Of a stretch of 54,754 bases of DNA, positions 44,602 to 53,093 are shown one piece after another. The first letter of the stretch is position 1. Every line of letters starts with the position of its first letter. The position numbers were made by a program, and so were the translations under genes. This DNA comes from an uncultured Eubacteriales bacterium. GTDB taxonomy: Bacteria > Bacillota > Clostridia > Oscillospirales > Oscillospiraceae. Location of the stretch: NCBI GenBank assembly GCA_934572535.1, contig CAKTLJ010000012.1:1-54754 (forward strand). Reading direction: 5' to 3'. The notes below the pieces were generated by a model that did no database searches, had not been told where the DNA came from, and was given only the letters and a program-made list of their open reading frames with translations.

Positions 44602-44620
44602 GAATATTTTAGCCAAGTTT

Positions 44621-44649
44621 ATTATACTGGATTTTTTAGTTTCTTAAAA
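44621..44649 (-). promoter_or_regulatory. putative promoter of the putrescine operon
   Basis: On the minus strand a perfect TATAAT (44621-44626) with a weak TTTTAA (44644-44649) 17 bases upstream. The poor -35 fits an activator-dependent promoter. Confidence 0.5.
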
Positions 44650-44786
44650 TTCCTTTCTTCTTCTATTTTCTACTTGTTTATCGGTATTTTTACGTAATTT
44701 TAGGTATATTTTTTTGGAGACTCTTTCTGTATACTAGAAGAAACTAAGAATTTGAAAGAAAAAAAGGAGCCTTTGGGAGAATTATC

Positions 44787-45590
44787 GTGGTGAAGAAAAA
44801 TATCTTTTTAATCCTAAACAATGTGGTCTGTGAGCTGTACCGCTGCCAGAGCTACGCAGAATTGGGGCAATACTTTCTTCCGGTGCTGCGGATGCTCATC
44901 CCCTTCCGCTATGCCAGCATCATGCGCCGGGAGGACAACGAGGTGAACATCCGGCTGGTGGACCCGCTCTGCGTCCCCCTCTCCTTTGTCGAGGCCGAGC
45001 AGAACTATATGCGCTTCGCCGACGACGACTACACCGGCTGGCTCAACTGCTGCCGGGAGTCCACCCTCTTCCGGGAGAGTGACCTGGTGGGCGAGCAGCA
45101 GCGGCTGCGCTCCACCATCTATCAGAAGTGCTACCAGAAGTTCAATGTCTACGACTCCCTCCAGTATGGGATCGTCTTCAACGGACGGCCCCTGGGGGCG
45201 CTGAGTCTTTTCCGCTGCCAGGACGATGGACCCTTTACCAGCGATGAGCTCTTTCTGCTCAGCTCGGTGGGCATCCACCTGAACCAGCACATGTCCACCC
45301 TGTTGGACAAGATGTATCATCGGGACACTATGTCGGGCTATGACCTGCCCGCCGTGGCCAAAAAATACAGCCTCACCACCCGGGAGCTTCAGCTGCTGGA
45401 GCAGCTCACCCACTTCCGGGACAACCGAGAGATCGCGGCTGTCATGCAGGTGCGGGAATCCACCCTGCAAAAGCACTTTCAGAACGTTTTCCGCAAGCTG
45501 GGCGTATCCTCCCGCTGGGAGATCATGCGCCTGCTCCTGGAGGGCAATGCCGGGAGCTACCCCATCGACAGGAGGAATGCCCCCTACTAA
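44787..45590 (+). CDS. LuxR-type HTH transcriptional regulator
   Basis: A 267-residue protein. The N-terminal 185 residues resemble a GAF-like sensor without a clear ligand motif. The C-terminal LuxR helix-turn-helix (about 195-255) reads LTTRELQLLEQL, NREIAAVMQVRESTLQKHFQ and RKLGVSSRWEIMRLL. The start is a GTG after GGGAG. It diverges from the aminotransferase/ALDH operon and is probably its regulator. It may also govern the antiporter gene that follows 153 bases later. Confidence 0.82.
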   Translation: MVKKNIFLILNNVVCELYRCQSYAELGQYFLPVLRMLIPFRYASIMRREDNEVNIRLVDPLCVPLSFVEAEQNYMRFADDDYTGWLNCCRESTLFRESDLVGEQQRLRSTIYQKCYQKFNVYDSLQYGIVFNGRPLGALSLFRCQDDGPFTSDELFLLSSVGIHLNQHMSTLLDKMYHRDTMSGYDLPAVAKKYSLTTRELQLLEQLTHFRDNREIAAVMQVRESTLQKHFQNVFRKLGVSSRWEIMRLLLEGNAGSYPIDRRNAPY

Positions 45591-45743
45591 AATAAAGAGA
45601 GAAAGAACCCCATACGATCAAGCAGCGATCCAGAGATACCAAGCCAGGCTACAGCATATCATTCCACAGAACGTATCTTATGCGGGGGCGTCACCCTTCA
45701 TGACTCCACCAGCGCCCTTCGCGGAAAGGGGGATTGTCAATCT

Positions 45744-47123
45744 ATGGACGGAACCTACGGAATCATCAGTCTTCTTCCCGTACTTGTCCTTATCGTCGTT
45801 GCTCTGATCACCAAACGCACCTTTGAATCCCTGCTCCTTGCCACCCTGCTCGCCCTGGCCATTGGCTACAAGGGGGGCTGGTTCCCGGCCTTCGTGGAGC
45901 AGCTCCAGAGCGTCGCCGCGGAGAACATCTGGGTGCTGCTGGTCGTGGGCCTGCTGGGAGGCCTGGTTGGCGTTCTGGAGAAATCCCAGGCGGCCATGGG
46001 CTTTGCCGGTCTGCTCTCCCGGTTTGCCACCACGAGAAAACGCTCCCTGCTGGCGGAATGGGCCCTCAGCGTCCTGCTGTTCGTGGACGACTACCTGAAC
46101 ATCCTGACCACCGCCTCCATCACCAAGCGCCTGAACGACTCCCACCGGGTCCACCGGACGCTGACCGCCTACATCATCGGGTCCACCTCGGCTCCCGTGG
46201 TGGTGCTGATCCCCCTCTCCTCCTGGTCCATCTACTATGCCAGCTTGATCGAGAGCACCGGCATCGTCCCCGAGGGAGGGAGCGGCGTGTTGGCCTACCT
46301 CCAATCCATCCCTTACATGTTCTACCCCATGTTCTGTCTGCTGGTCCTTCTGCTGGTCATCGCGGGGATCATCCCCCTCTTTGGCCCCATTCGGAAGTAT
46401 CAGAAGCAAGCAGAAGAGACCGGCCAGCTCTTCCCCGAGGCCCGGCTCGCCACGGAGGAGACCGCAGAGGCGGCCACCGAGGAGGTCCCCGCCGGTAAGC
46501 CCGGGAAGGTGATCGACTTCGTCCTGCCCATCCTGGTGCTGCTGGTCACCACCGTCTACTTCGATATCGATGTGCTGTCCGGCGTAGCGGTCGCCCTGGT
46601 CTTCACCTGCGTCATGTACCTGATCCGGCGGCTGATGTCCGTGTCCGAGTTCGTGGACGGCATCTGGGAGGGCTTCTCCTCCATGGTGTCCGTGCTGGCC
46701 CTGCTGGTCATCGCCTTCCTGTTCAAGACAGCCTGCGAGTCGCTGGGCATGTCCCAGTATATCATCGGCAAGGTGGCCCCCCTGATGGGCGGCCAGGTCC
46801 TGCCCTTCGTGGTCTTCCTGGTGGCTACCCTGATGACCTTCGCCCTGGCCAACGCCTGGGGCGTGTCCGCCATCATGGTTCCTCTGATCGTCCCCCTGGC
46901 CCAGGCAATGGACGCCAACCTGGCGGTGGCCATCGCGGCCATCTTCTCCGGCTCCGTGTTCGGTACGCAGCTGTGCTTCTACTCGGATAACTCCATCCTG
47001 ATCGCTCAGGCCACGGAGATCCTCCCCCTGGACCACGTGAAGACGCAGATGCCCTTCGCCTTGTGCGCCGGTGTCCTGACCGCCATCGCCTACCTGGCCT
47101 ACGGATTCATCTTCCTGGGCTGA
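45744..47123 (+). CDS. NhaC-type Na+/H+ antiporter family transporter
   Basis: A 459-residue polytopic membrane protein with about eleven or twelve helices and the NhaC-family pattern (FVDDYLNILTTASI near 112-125, ANAWGVSAIMVPLIVP, SGSVFGTQLCFYSDNS). A charged loop with an alanine/glutamate stretch (about 230-255) separates the halves. Family members exchange protons for Na+, lysine, malate or other solutes, so the cargo here might be an amine; that is inference from the neighbours. AAAGGGGG lies upstream. A hairpin pair follows the stop. Confidence 0.82.
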   Translation: MDGTYGIISLLPVLVLIVVALITKRTFESLLLATLLALAIGYKGGWFPAFVEQLQSVAAENIWVLLVVGLLGGLVGVLEKSQAAMGFAGLLSRFATTRKRSLLAEWALSVLLFVDDYLNILTTASITKRLNDSHRVHRTLTAYIIGSTSAPVVVLIPLSSWSIYYASLIESTGIVPEGGSGVLAYLQSIPYMFYPMFCLLVLLLVIAGIIPLFGPIRKYQKQAEETGQLFPEARLATEETAEAATEEVPAGKPGKVIDFVLPILVLLVTTVYFDIDVLSGVAVALVFTCVMYLIRRLMSVSEFVDGIWEGFSSMVSVLALLVIAFLFKTACESLGMSQYIIGKVAPLMGGQVLPFVVFLVATLMTFALANAWGVSAIMVPLIVPLAQAMDANLAVAIAAIFSGSVFGTQLCFYSDNSILIAQATEILPLDHVKTQMPFALCAGVLTAIAYLAYGFIFLG

Positions 47124-47141
47124 GTCCCCTCCTTCAACCAG

Positions 47142-47184
47142 AAAACCTGCGCGCCCCAGCCGTATGGCCGGAACGCGCAGGTTT
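47142..47184 (+). terminator. terminator-like hairpin after the antiporter gene
   Basis: AAACCTGCGCG/CGCGCAGGTTT stem (47143-47153 and 47174-47184) around a 20-base loop. Confidence 0.65.
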
Positions 47185-47247
47185 CAGCTTGTCCGAAAAA
47201 GGCCCTTTCCGGCAGCTTGGGCTGACAGGCCGCCACACGCACGACGC

Positions 47248-47291
47248 AAACGGACCCGCCGCGGAAAATGATTTCCGCGGCGGGTCCGTTT
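47248..47291. terminator. bidirectional terminator between antiporter and alcohol dehydrogenase
   Basis: A 20-base-pair perfect stem (47248-47267 with 47272-47291), four-base loop, T-rich on both sides. Strongest hairpin in the window. Confidence 0.85.
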
Positions 47292-47311
47292 CCTTTCACA
47301 CGGGAACTTTC

Positions 47312-48469
47312 TCAGTCCCCATCGTAGGCCTTCTGGTAGATGGCGATGATCTGCTCCTTGGTCGCCACTCTGGGGTTGGTGGCGGCGCAAGCATCCTTCA
47401 TGGCGTTCTCCGCCATGACCTCGAAGTCTGCCGGGTCCACACCCAGAGACCGCAGGTTCTGGGGGATGCCCAGGTAGCGGCCGAAGGTCTTCAGGCCGTA
47501 GACGCAGGCCTCTCCGGCCTCGAAGGGAGACATCCCCTGCACGTTCAGGTCCATGGTCTCGGCAATGACCTGGAAGCGCTCCAGGTTGCCGATGAGGTTG
47601 AACTCCTGGACGTAGGGCAGCAGGATGGCGTTGCACACGCCGTGGGGCAGGTTGTAGAAACCGCCCAGCTGGTGGGCCATGGCGTGGACATAGCCCAGGG
47701 AGGCGTTGTTGAAGGCGACGCCGGCCAGATACTGGGCATAGGCCATCTCGGAGCGGGCCTTCATATACTGGCCATTTGCCACGGCCTGGGGCAGGTAGTG
47801 GACGATCTTATCAATGGCCTTGATGGCGGCAGCGTCGGTCAAGGGGTTGGCGGCGGTGGAGACATAGGCTTCCACCGCGTGGGTCAGCGCGTCCATGCCG
47901 GTAGCGGCGGTCAGAGAGGCGGGCATCCCTACCATCAGTTCCGGGTCGTTGATGGCCACCGTGGGGGTGACTCTCCAGTCCACGATGCACATCTTGACCT
48001 TCCGAGCAGTGTCGGTGATGATGCAGAAGCGGGTGATCTCAGAGGCGGTACCGGCGGTGGTGTTCACAGCCATCAGGGGCGGCAGGGACTCGTGCGCCTG
48101 GTCCACGCCCTCGTAGTCGGCGATCTTGCCGCCGTTGGTGGCCACCAGGCCAATGCCCTTGGCGCAGTCGTGGGAGGAGCCGCCGCCCAGGGACAGGATG
48201 CTGTCGCAGCCGTTGTCGTGATAGAACGTTTCACCTTCCACCACGTTGGTGTCCTTGGGGTTGGGTTCGGCCTTTCCGAAGACCACGGAATCCACACCGG
48301 CGTCCTTCAGGATCCTCTGGATGCGGGCGGTCATGGGATGGCTTGCCAAAAATTCGTCGGTGACGATCATGGTCTTGGTGCCGCCCACACTTCTCATCAG
48401 GTGACCGGTCTCCTCCACGGAGCCCTCACCGAAGACATTTCTGCTGGGTACAAAATAATAGGTAGACAT
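47312..48469 (-). CDS. iron-containing alcohol dehydrogenase
   Basis: A 385-residue group III (iron) alcohol dehydrogenase. The NAD segment has SLGGGSSHDCAKGIG (about 94-108). Iron ligands are placed by the Asp in TAATGMDALTHAVEAYVS and the His residues in YVHAMAHQLGGFYNLPHG. It interconverts an aldehyde and an alcohol; length and motifs fit the AdhB/1,3-propanediol dehydrogenase group. It follows the second aldehyde dehydrogenase by 27 bases, so the two probably act on one alcohol-aldehyde-acid series. Confidence 0.9.
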   Translation of the reverse strand: MSTYYFVPSRNVFGEGSVEETGHLMRSVGGTKTMIVTDEFLASHPMTARIQRILKDAGVDSVVFGKAEPNPKDTNVVEGETFYHDNGCDSILSLGGGSSHDCAKGIGLVATNGGKIADYEGVDQAHESLPPLMAVNTTAGTASEITRFCIITDTARKVKMCIVDWRVTPTVAINDPELMVGMPASLTAATGMDALTHAVEAYVSTAANPLTDAAAIKAIDKIVHYLPQAVANGQYMKARSEMAYAQYLAGVAFNNASLGYVHAMAHQLGGFYNLPHGVCNAILLPYVQEFNLIGNLERFQVIAETMDLNVQGMSPFEAGEACVYGLKTFGRYLGIPQNLRSLGVDPADFEVMAENAMKDACAATNPRVATKEQIIAIYQKAYDGD

Positions 48470-48496
48470 ACTGCGTTTCCTTTCTGGCCTAAGCGC

Positions 48497-49981
48497 TTAC
48501 TTCTCGGGATAGAATCCGGAGGGGGTCTCGTTGAGATTGATCATGATATTCTTCTGCTGGGTATAGTGCTCCAGGATGACCTTGTGGGTCTCCCGGCCGA
48601 TGCCGGACTGCTTGTAGCCGCCAAAGGGGGCGCCGGCAGGGATCTGGTTATAGGTGTTGACCCACATACGGCCGGTCTCCACCCCGCGGGCCACGCGGAT
48701 CGCCCGGTTGATGTCGCGGGTCCAGACCGCGCCGCCCAGGCCGTAGACGGAGTCGTTGGCCATGGCGATGACCTCTTCCTCGGTCTTGAACTTGATGACC
48801 ACGGCCACGGGGCCGAAGATCTCCTCCTGTGCCACCCGCATGTCGTTGGTGGCGTTGACGATCAGGGTGGGCTTCATGAAGCAGCCCTTGGCGCAGGCCC
48901 CGTCTGTGCAGGGCTCCCCGCCGCAGGCGACGGTCGCGCCCTCCTGCTTGGCCAGCTCCACGTAGGACATGATCTTCCGCAGCTGACCCTGGTCCACCTG
49001 CGCGCCCATCTGGGTGTTGGGGTCCAGGGGATCGCCCACGCTGACCTTGTTGAAGGCGTCCACAGCGGCGGCGACGAACTTATCGTAGATCCCCTCCTGA
49101 ACGAAGACGCGGGAACCGGCGCAGCAGACCTGGCCCTGGTTGAACAGGATGCCCAGCTGCAAGCCGTCGATGGCCATGTCCCACTTGCAGTCGTCGAAGT
49201 AGATGTTGGCGCTCTTGCCGCCCAGCTCCAGGGTGGCGGGGATGAGCTTATCCGCCGCTGCCTTGGCCACGTTCAGGCCGACCTCGGTGGAGCCGGTGAA
49301 GGCCAGCTTCCGGAAGCCGGGGTGGTCCAGCATGTACTGGCCTGCCCGAGAGCCGCCGCCGGTCAGCACGTTCAGAACGCCGGGGGGCAGCAGGTCGCCG
49401 ATCAGCTTTGCCAGGACCAGCGCGCTCAGCGGCGTGGTGGAGGAGGGCTTCAGGACGATGCAGTCACCGGCGGCCAGGGCGGGCGCCAGCTTCCACGCGG
49501 CCATCAGGAAGGGGAAGTTCCAGGGAACGATCTGTCCCACGACACCGATGGGCTCCCGCAGGATCAGGCTCAGCATGTTGCCGTCCAGAACGGAGGCCTT
49601 GCCCTCCTCGGTGCGGATGGCGCCAGCGAAGTAGCGGAAGTGGTCCGAGGAGAAGGGAACGTCGATGGCCTTCGTCTCCCGGATAGGCTTGCCGTTGTCC
49701 ATGCTCTCGACCGTAGCCAGCAGGTCGGCGTTCTCGTCGATGACGTCGGCGATCTTATCCAGGATGGCAGCCCGTTCGCCGGTGCTCATGTCTCTCCAGG
49801 CGGGGAAGGCGGCCCAGGCAGCCTGGACGGCAGCGTCCACATCTTCCTTGGTGGCCTCGGCGCACTGGGCCAGGACCTCTCCGTTGGCGGGGTTGGTGGT
49901 GGTGAAGGTCCGGCCGTCGGATGCGGGGACCCACTGACCATTGATATAGAGATCATATCTTGCGTCCAGATTGGCTTTCAT
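48497..49981 (-). CDS. NAD(P)-dependent aldehyde dehydrogenase (second copy)
   Basis: A 494-residue ALDH. Catalytic Glu is in TLELGGKSANI and Cys in NQGQVCCAGSRV; the Rossmann loop is GSTEVGLN. It is only distantly similar to the ALDH at 41441. Together with the iron alcohol dehydrogenase it would oxidise an alcohol to the acid, or act on acetaldehyde or an aminoaldehyde. The start follows AAAGGAG. The operon lies behind the LysR regulator gene with a T-N11-A box in between. Confidence 0.9.
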   Translation of the reverse strand: MKANLDARYDLYINGQWVPASDGRTFTTTNPANGEVLAQCAEATKEDVDAAVQAAWAAFPAWRDMSTGERAAILDKIADVIDENADLLATVESMDNGKPIRETKAIDVPFSSDHFRYFAGAIRTEEGKASVLDGNMLSLILREPIGVVGQIVPWNFPFLMAAWKLAPALAAGDCIVLKPSSTTPLSALVLAKLIGDLLPPGVLNVLTGGGSRAGQYMLDHPGFRKLAFTGSTEVGLNVAKAAADKLIPATLELGGKSANIYFDDCKWDMAIDGLQLGILFNQGQVCCAGSRVFVQEGIYDKFVAAAVDAFNKVSVGDPLDPNTQMGAQVDQGQLRKIMSYVELAKQEGATVACGGEPCTDGACAKGCFMKPTLIVNATNDMRVAQEEIFGPVAVVIKFKTEEEVIAMANDSVYGLGGAVWTRDINRAIRVARGVETGRMWVNTYNQIPAGAPFGGYKQSGIGRETHKVILEHYTQQKNIMINLNETPSGFYPEK

Positions 49982-50105
49982 AGCTGGTGCTCCTTTCTAT
50001 CTTTGCAGGGAACTCTGTACGCCCTGCATATCAGCTCGTTTATATTTTTTATTCTGTGATGAACTGCTTTGTTTCTGCAAGAGGAAGTTCCCTTCCTTGC
50101 TTCTA

Positions 50106-50134
50106 GTTATATCACAGCCGCGCTGAAATGGGAA
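50106..50134 (-). promoter_or_regulatory. putative LysR-dependent promoter of ALDH-ADH operon
   Basis: On the minus strand TATAAC (50106-50111) with a poor TTCCCA (50129-50134) 17 bases upstream. The weak -35 fits activation by the LysR protein. Confidence 0.45.
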
Positions 50135-50145
50135 ACACCGAAAAC

Positions 50146-50160
50146 TGATTACGCCAATCA
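50146..50160. promoter_or_regulatory. LysR-type T-N11-A binding box
   Basis: TGATT-N5-AATCA, a perfect five-base inverted repeat with the T-N11-A spacing of LysR sites. Its centre lies about 55 bases upstream of the presumed transcript start. Confidence 0.65.
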
Positions 50161-50202
50161 CAAAAACTTATCGCTTTTTCTTATGCCCTAATTCCCGCCG
50201 GT

Positions 50203-51108
50203 TTATGCCTCCTTCTCCCCTGCCTGCAAGTCCGCCTGGATGACTTGGAAGAAGTGGTCTGCCGCCACGCTCACGGGCGGCAGCTTCCGCAGGGCCAGGG
50301 TGCGGACGCGGAAGGAGTTGCCCTCGATGGAGAAAACGCTCACGTCACGGGCCAGCTTCTCCTCCATCCCTCCCGGCAGCGGGGCGATGCCCAGCCCGGC
50401 CTGGACCAGGATCGTTGCCTCCAGCAGCGTGTTGACCTGCTGGACCGGGTTGTTGGCCAGGCCCAAATTGATGTAGTACTCCGGCAGGGGCTGGGACCTG
50501 GCGGAGTCGCTCTGGTCCTCCACCCGGAAGATGGTCTGGCCCGTCAGCTCCTCGGAGGAGACGAACTGCCGCCCGGCCAGAGGCGTGTGGGGGCCGGTCA
50601 TGAAGCGAAGCTGCTCGCTGCTCAGCTCCAGCGCGTCATACCCCTCGTCCAGCGTCAGGCCGAAGTCCGGGATGATGATCACGTCCAGCTCCTCCGCGTC
50701 CAGCCCCTGGAGCATGGCGTCCCGGCTGCCGTCTTTCAGGGTCAGGTTGGCCTCCGGGTGCATCGTCTTAAACAGGCGGAGGTAGCGCGGGATGCTCTCC
50801 TGGGCATAGAGCCCGTTGATCCCCAGGCGCAGGTCCCGGTTTCCTCCATCGGCGATGGAGCGGGCCTGCTTGACCGCGCCGTTGTACTGGGCCAGGATGC
50901 TCTGGCATTGCCGGGCAAAAAAGGCCCCGGCGGGCGTGGGCTTCACGCTGCCGCTCCCCCGCTCGAAGAGCTTAAAGCCCAGCTCCTCCTCAAACTGCTT
51001 GATCTGTTGGCTGATGGCCGCCTGGGCCACGTAACAGGACTTGGCGGCCTGGGTGAAATTCAGATACTTGGCCACCGCCAGAAAGTATTCGATCCTGCGA
51101 AAGCTCAT
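50203..51108 (-). CDS. LysR family transcriptional regulator
   Basis: A 301-residue LysR protein. The N-terminal winged helix (about 1-60) reads RRIEYFLAVAKYLNFTQAAK and QAAISQQIKQFEEELGFKLFERG. The C-terminal part is the periplasmic-binding-like effector domain (GLGIAPLP in its second half). The ATG at 51108 follows AAAGGAG. It is immediately upstream of, and on the same strand as, the ALDH-alcohol dehydrogenase operon, and the intervening DNA holds a LysR box, so this operon is the likely target. Effector unknown. Confidence 0.9.
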   Translation of the reverse strand: MSFRRIEYFLAVAKYLNFTQAAKSCYVAQAAISQQIKQFEEELGFKLFERGSGSVKPTPAGAFFARQCQSILAQYNGAVKQARSIADGGNRDLRLGINGLYAQESIPRYLRLFKTMHPEANLTLKDGSRDAMLQGLDAEELDVIIIPDFGLTLDEGYDALELSSEQLRFMTGPHTPLAGRQFVSSEELTGQTIFRVEDQSDSARSQPLPEYYINLGLANNPVQQVNTLLEATILVQAGLGIAPLPGGMEEKLARDVSVFSIEGNSFRVRTLALRKLPPVSVAADHFFQVIQADLQAGEKEA

Positions 51109-51133
51109 GGACGCTCCTTTCTCCATAAAGAAT

Positions 51134-51162
51134 AGGGGACGAGATCTCCCGACCCCGTCCCT
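51134..51162 (-). terminator. possible terminator after the YgiQ gene
   Basis: On the minus strand AGGGACG/CGTCCCCT-type stem (51156-51162 with 51134-51141) with a 14-base loop, followed by ATTCTTTAT. A weak candidate. Confidence 0.4.
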
Positions 51163-51170
51163 ACGCGCAT

Positions 51171-53093
51171 TCATTTTCGTGTTTTCTTTTTTCCCTGTCG
51201 GGCGGGCGGCGTTTGGCCTCCCCTGCCCTTGGTGGGCTTTCCTGCCTTCCGGTCTGTCTTGCCGGCCTTGGCAGGCTCGTCCCTGGTGGGGCGGCTGGGC
51301 CGCAGGAGGCAATTGGGGCCGTAGCCAATGAGGCCTTCCCGCCCCGCCTTGTGGAGGGCCTCCATGACCAAGCGCCGCTTCTCCGGCCGCTTCCACTGGA
51401 GCAGGGCCCGCTGAAGCTCCTTCTCGTGGGGGGACTTGGGCACATAGACCGGCTCCATGGTCCTGGGGTCCAGGCCGGTGTAGTACATGCAGGTGGAGAT
51501 GGTGCCGGGGGTGGGATAGAAATCCTGCACCTGCTCCGGCTGGCGGCCGGTCTTATTGAGCCACTGGGCCAGGGAGATGGCGTCCTTTAGGGTGCACCCC
51601 GGGTGGGAGGACATCAGATAGGGCACCAGGAACTGGTTCTTGCCGTACTTCTGGTTCAGCCGCTGGTACTTCTCCTTGAACTTCTCATAGGCCCCGATGT
51701 GGGGCTTGCCCATGTGGTCCAGCACATGGGCCACGCAGTGCTCCGGGGCGACCTTCAGCTGGCCGCTGATGTGGTGCTTCACCAGGTCGGCAAAAAATTC
51801 CCCGTTTTTATCCTCCAGCAGATAGTCAAAGCGGATGCCGGAGCGGATGAAGATCTTCTTGATCCCCGGGATCTCCCGAAGCTTCCGCAGGAGCTTGAGG
51901 TAGTCCGTGTGGTCGGCGTCCAGGTTGGGACATGGCTCCGGAGCCAGGCAGTCCCGCTTCTTGCACAGGCCGTGTTTCAGCTGCTTCTGGCAGGAGGGGC
52001 GGCGGAAGTTGGCGGTGGGGCCGCCCACGTCGTGGATGTATCCCTTAAAGCCGGGGTGCTGGGTGAGGGCCGTCACCTCGCGGATGACGCTCTCGTGGCT
52101 GCGGGAGGTCACCATCCGCCCCTGGTGGAAGGCCAGGGAGCAGAACTTACAGGCGCCGAAGCACCCCCGGTTGTGGATCACCGAGAAGCGCACCTCCTCA
52201 ATGGCCGACACGCCGCCCATGGTATCGTAGATCGGGTGCGGCTCCCGCATATAGGGCAGCTCGGCCACCCGATCCAGCTCCTGGGTGTTCAGGGGCATGG
52301 CCGGGGGATTATAGATCAGGTATTGGTTCCCGTGGGGCTGGATGACCGCCTTGCCTCGGATGGGGTCGTGCTCGTCGTACTCCACCAGGTTGGCGGCGGC
52401 GTAGGCCCGCTTGTCCCGGCTGACCTCCTCGTAGGAGGCCACCCGAACGGCGGGGTACTGGCAGACCTCGGGCGATTTGGCCGCAAAGCAGGTCCCCCGC
52501 ACGTCGGTGAGCTGGTCCACCGGCTCCCCGGCGGCCAGGCGCTTGGCGATCTCGCGGGTGGCCCGCTCGCCCATGCCGTAGACCAGCAGGTCGGCCTGGG
52601 CATCGAAGAGGATGGAGCGCCGGACCTTGTCCTCCCAGTAGTCGTAGTGGGCAAAGCGGCGGAGGGAGGCCTCCAGGCCGCCGATGACGACGGGGATATC
52701 GCCATAGACCTCCCGGATCTTGTTGGCGTAGACGATGGTGGCCCGGTCGGGGCGATACCCGGCCTTGTTTCCGGGCGAATAGGCGTCGTCGTGGCGGCGC
52801 TTCCGGGCGGCGGTGTAGTGAGCCACCATGGAGTCGATGTTGCCGCCGTTGATGAGGACCCCGTACCGGGGGCGGCCCAGGGCGGTGAAGGACTCGTTCT
52901 TCCGCCAGTCGGGCTGGGCCAGGATGGCCACCCGGTAGCCCTCGTCCTCCAGCACCCGGCCGATGATGGCCGTGCCGAAGGAGGGATGGTCCACGTAGGC
53001 ATCCCCGGTGATGAGCAGGAAATCGTAGTAGTACCACTCCCGCGCCCGCATATCCTCCAGGGAAATGGGCAGAAAATCATGCAGCTGATTCAA
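51171..53093 (-). CDS. YgiQ family radical SAM protein
   Basis: A 640-residue member of UPF0313/YgiQ. The radical-SAM cluster motif is NRGCFGACKFCSLAFHQGR (about 311-329) with the CxxxCxxC spacing. The N-terminal 280 residues resemble a B12-binding-like fold with GGNIDSMVAHYTA and GGLEASLRRF, both usual in this family. A CLAPEPCPNLDADH segment and a lysine-rich C-terminal tail follow. Function is unestablished in the whole family. Its ATG overlaps the stop of the upstream fusion gene (ATGA), so the two are translated together. Confidence 0.93.
   Translation of the reverse strand: MNQLHDFLPISLEDMRAREWYYYDFLLITGDAYVDHPSFGTAIIGRVLEDEGYRVAILAQPDWRKNESFTALGRPRYGVLINGGNIDSMVAHYTAARKRRHDDAYSPGNKAGYRPDRATIVYANKIREVYGDIPVVIGGLEASLRRFAHYDYWEDKVRRSILFDAQADLLVYGMGERATREIAKRLAAGEPVDQLTDVRGTCFAAKSPEVCQYPAVRVASYEEVSRDKRAYAAANLVEYDEHDPIRGKAVIQPHGNQYLIYNPPAMPLNTQELDRVAELPYMREPHPIYDTMGGVSAIEEVRFSVIHNRGCFGACKFCSLAFHQGRMVTSRSHESVIREVTALTQHPGFKGYIHDVGGPTANFRRPSCQKQLKHGLCKKRDCLAPEPCPNLDADHTDYLKLLRKLREIPGIKKIFIRSGIRFDYLLEDKNGEFFADLVKHHISGQLKVAPEHCVAHVLDHMGKPHIGAYEKFKEKYQRLNQKYGKNQFLVPYLMSSHPGCTLKDAISLAQWLNKTGRQPEQVQDFYPTPGTISTCMYYTGLDPRTMEPVYVPKSPHEKELQRALLQWKRPEKRRLVMEALHKAGREGLIGYGPNCLLRPSRPTRDEPAKAGKTDRKAGKPTKGRGGQTPPARQGKKKTRK

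Noticed and set aside
44470..44610. Glycine riboswitch ahead of the putrescine aminotransferase
   Set aside because: Some short words recall it, but the conserved order of core segments does not fit, and the stem arrangement differs.
47063..50059. A 998-codon open frame opposite the alcohol and aldehyde dehydrogenase genes
   Set aside because: Antisense shadow of two well-recognised enzymes in GC-rich DNA.
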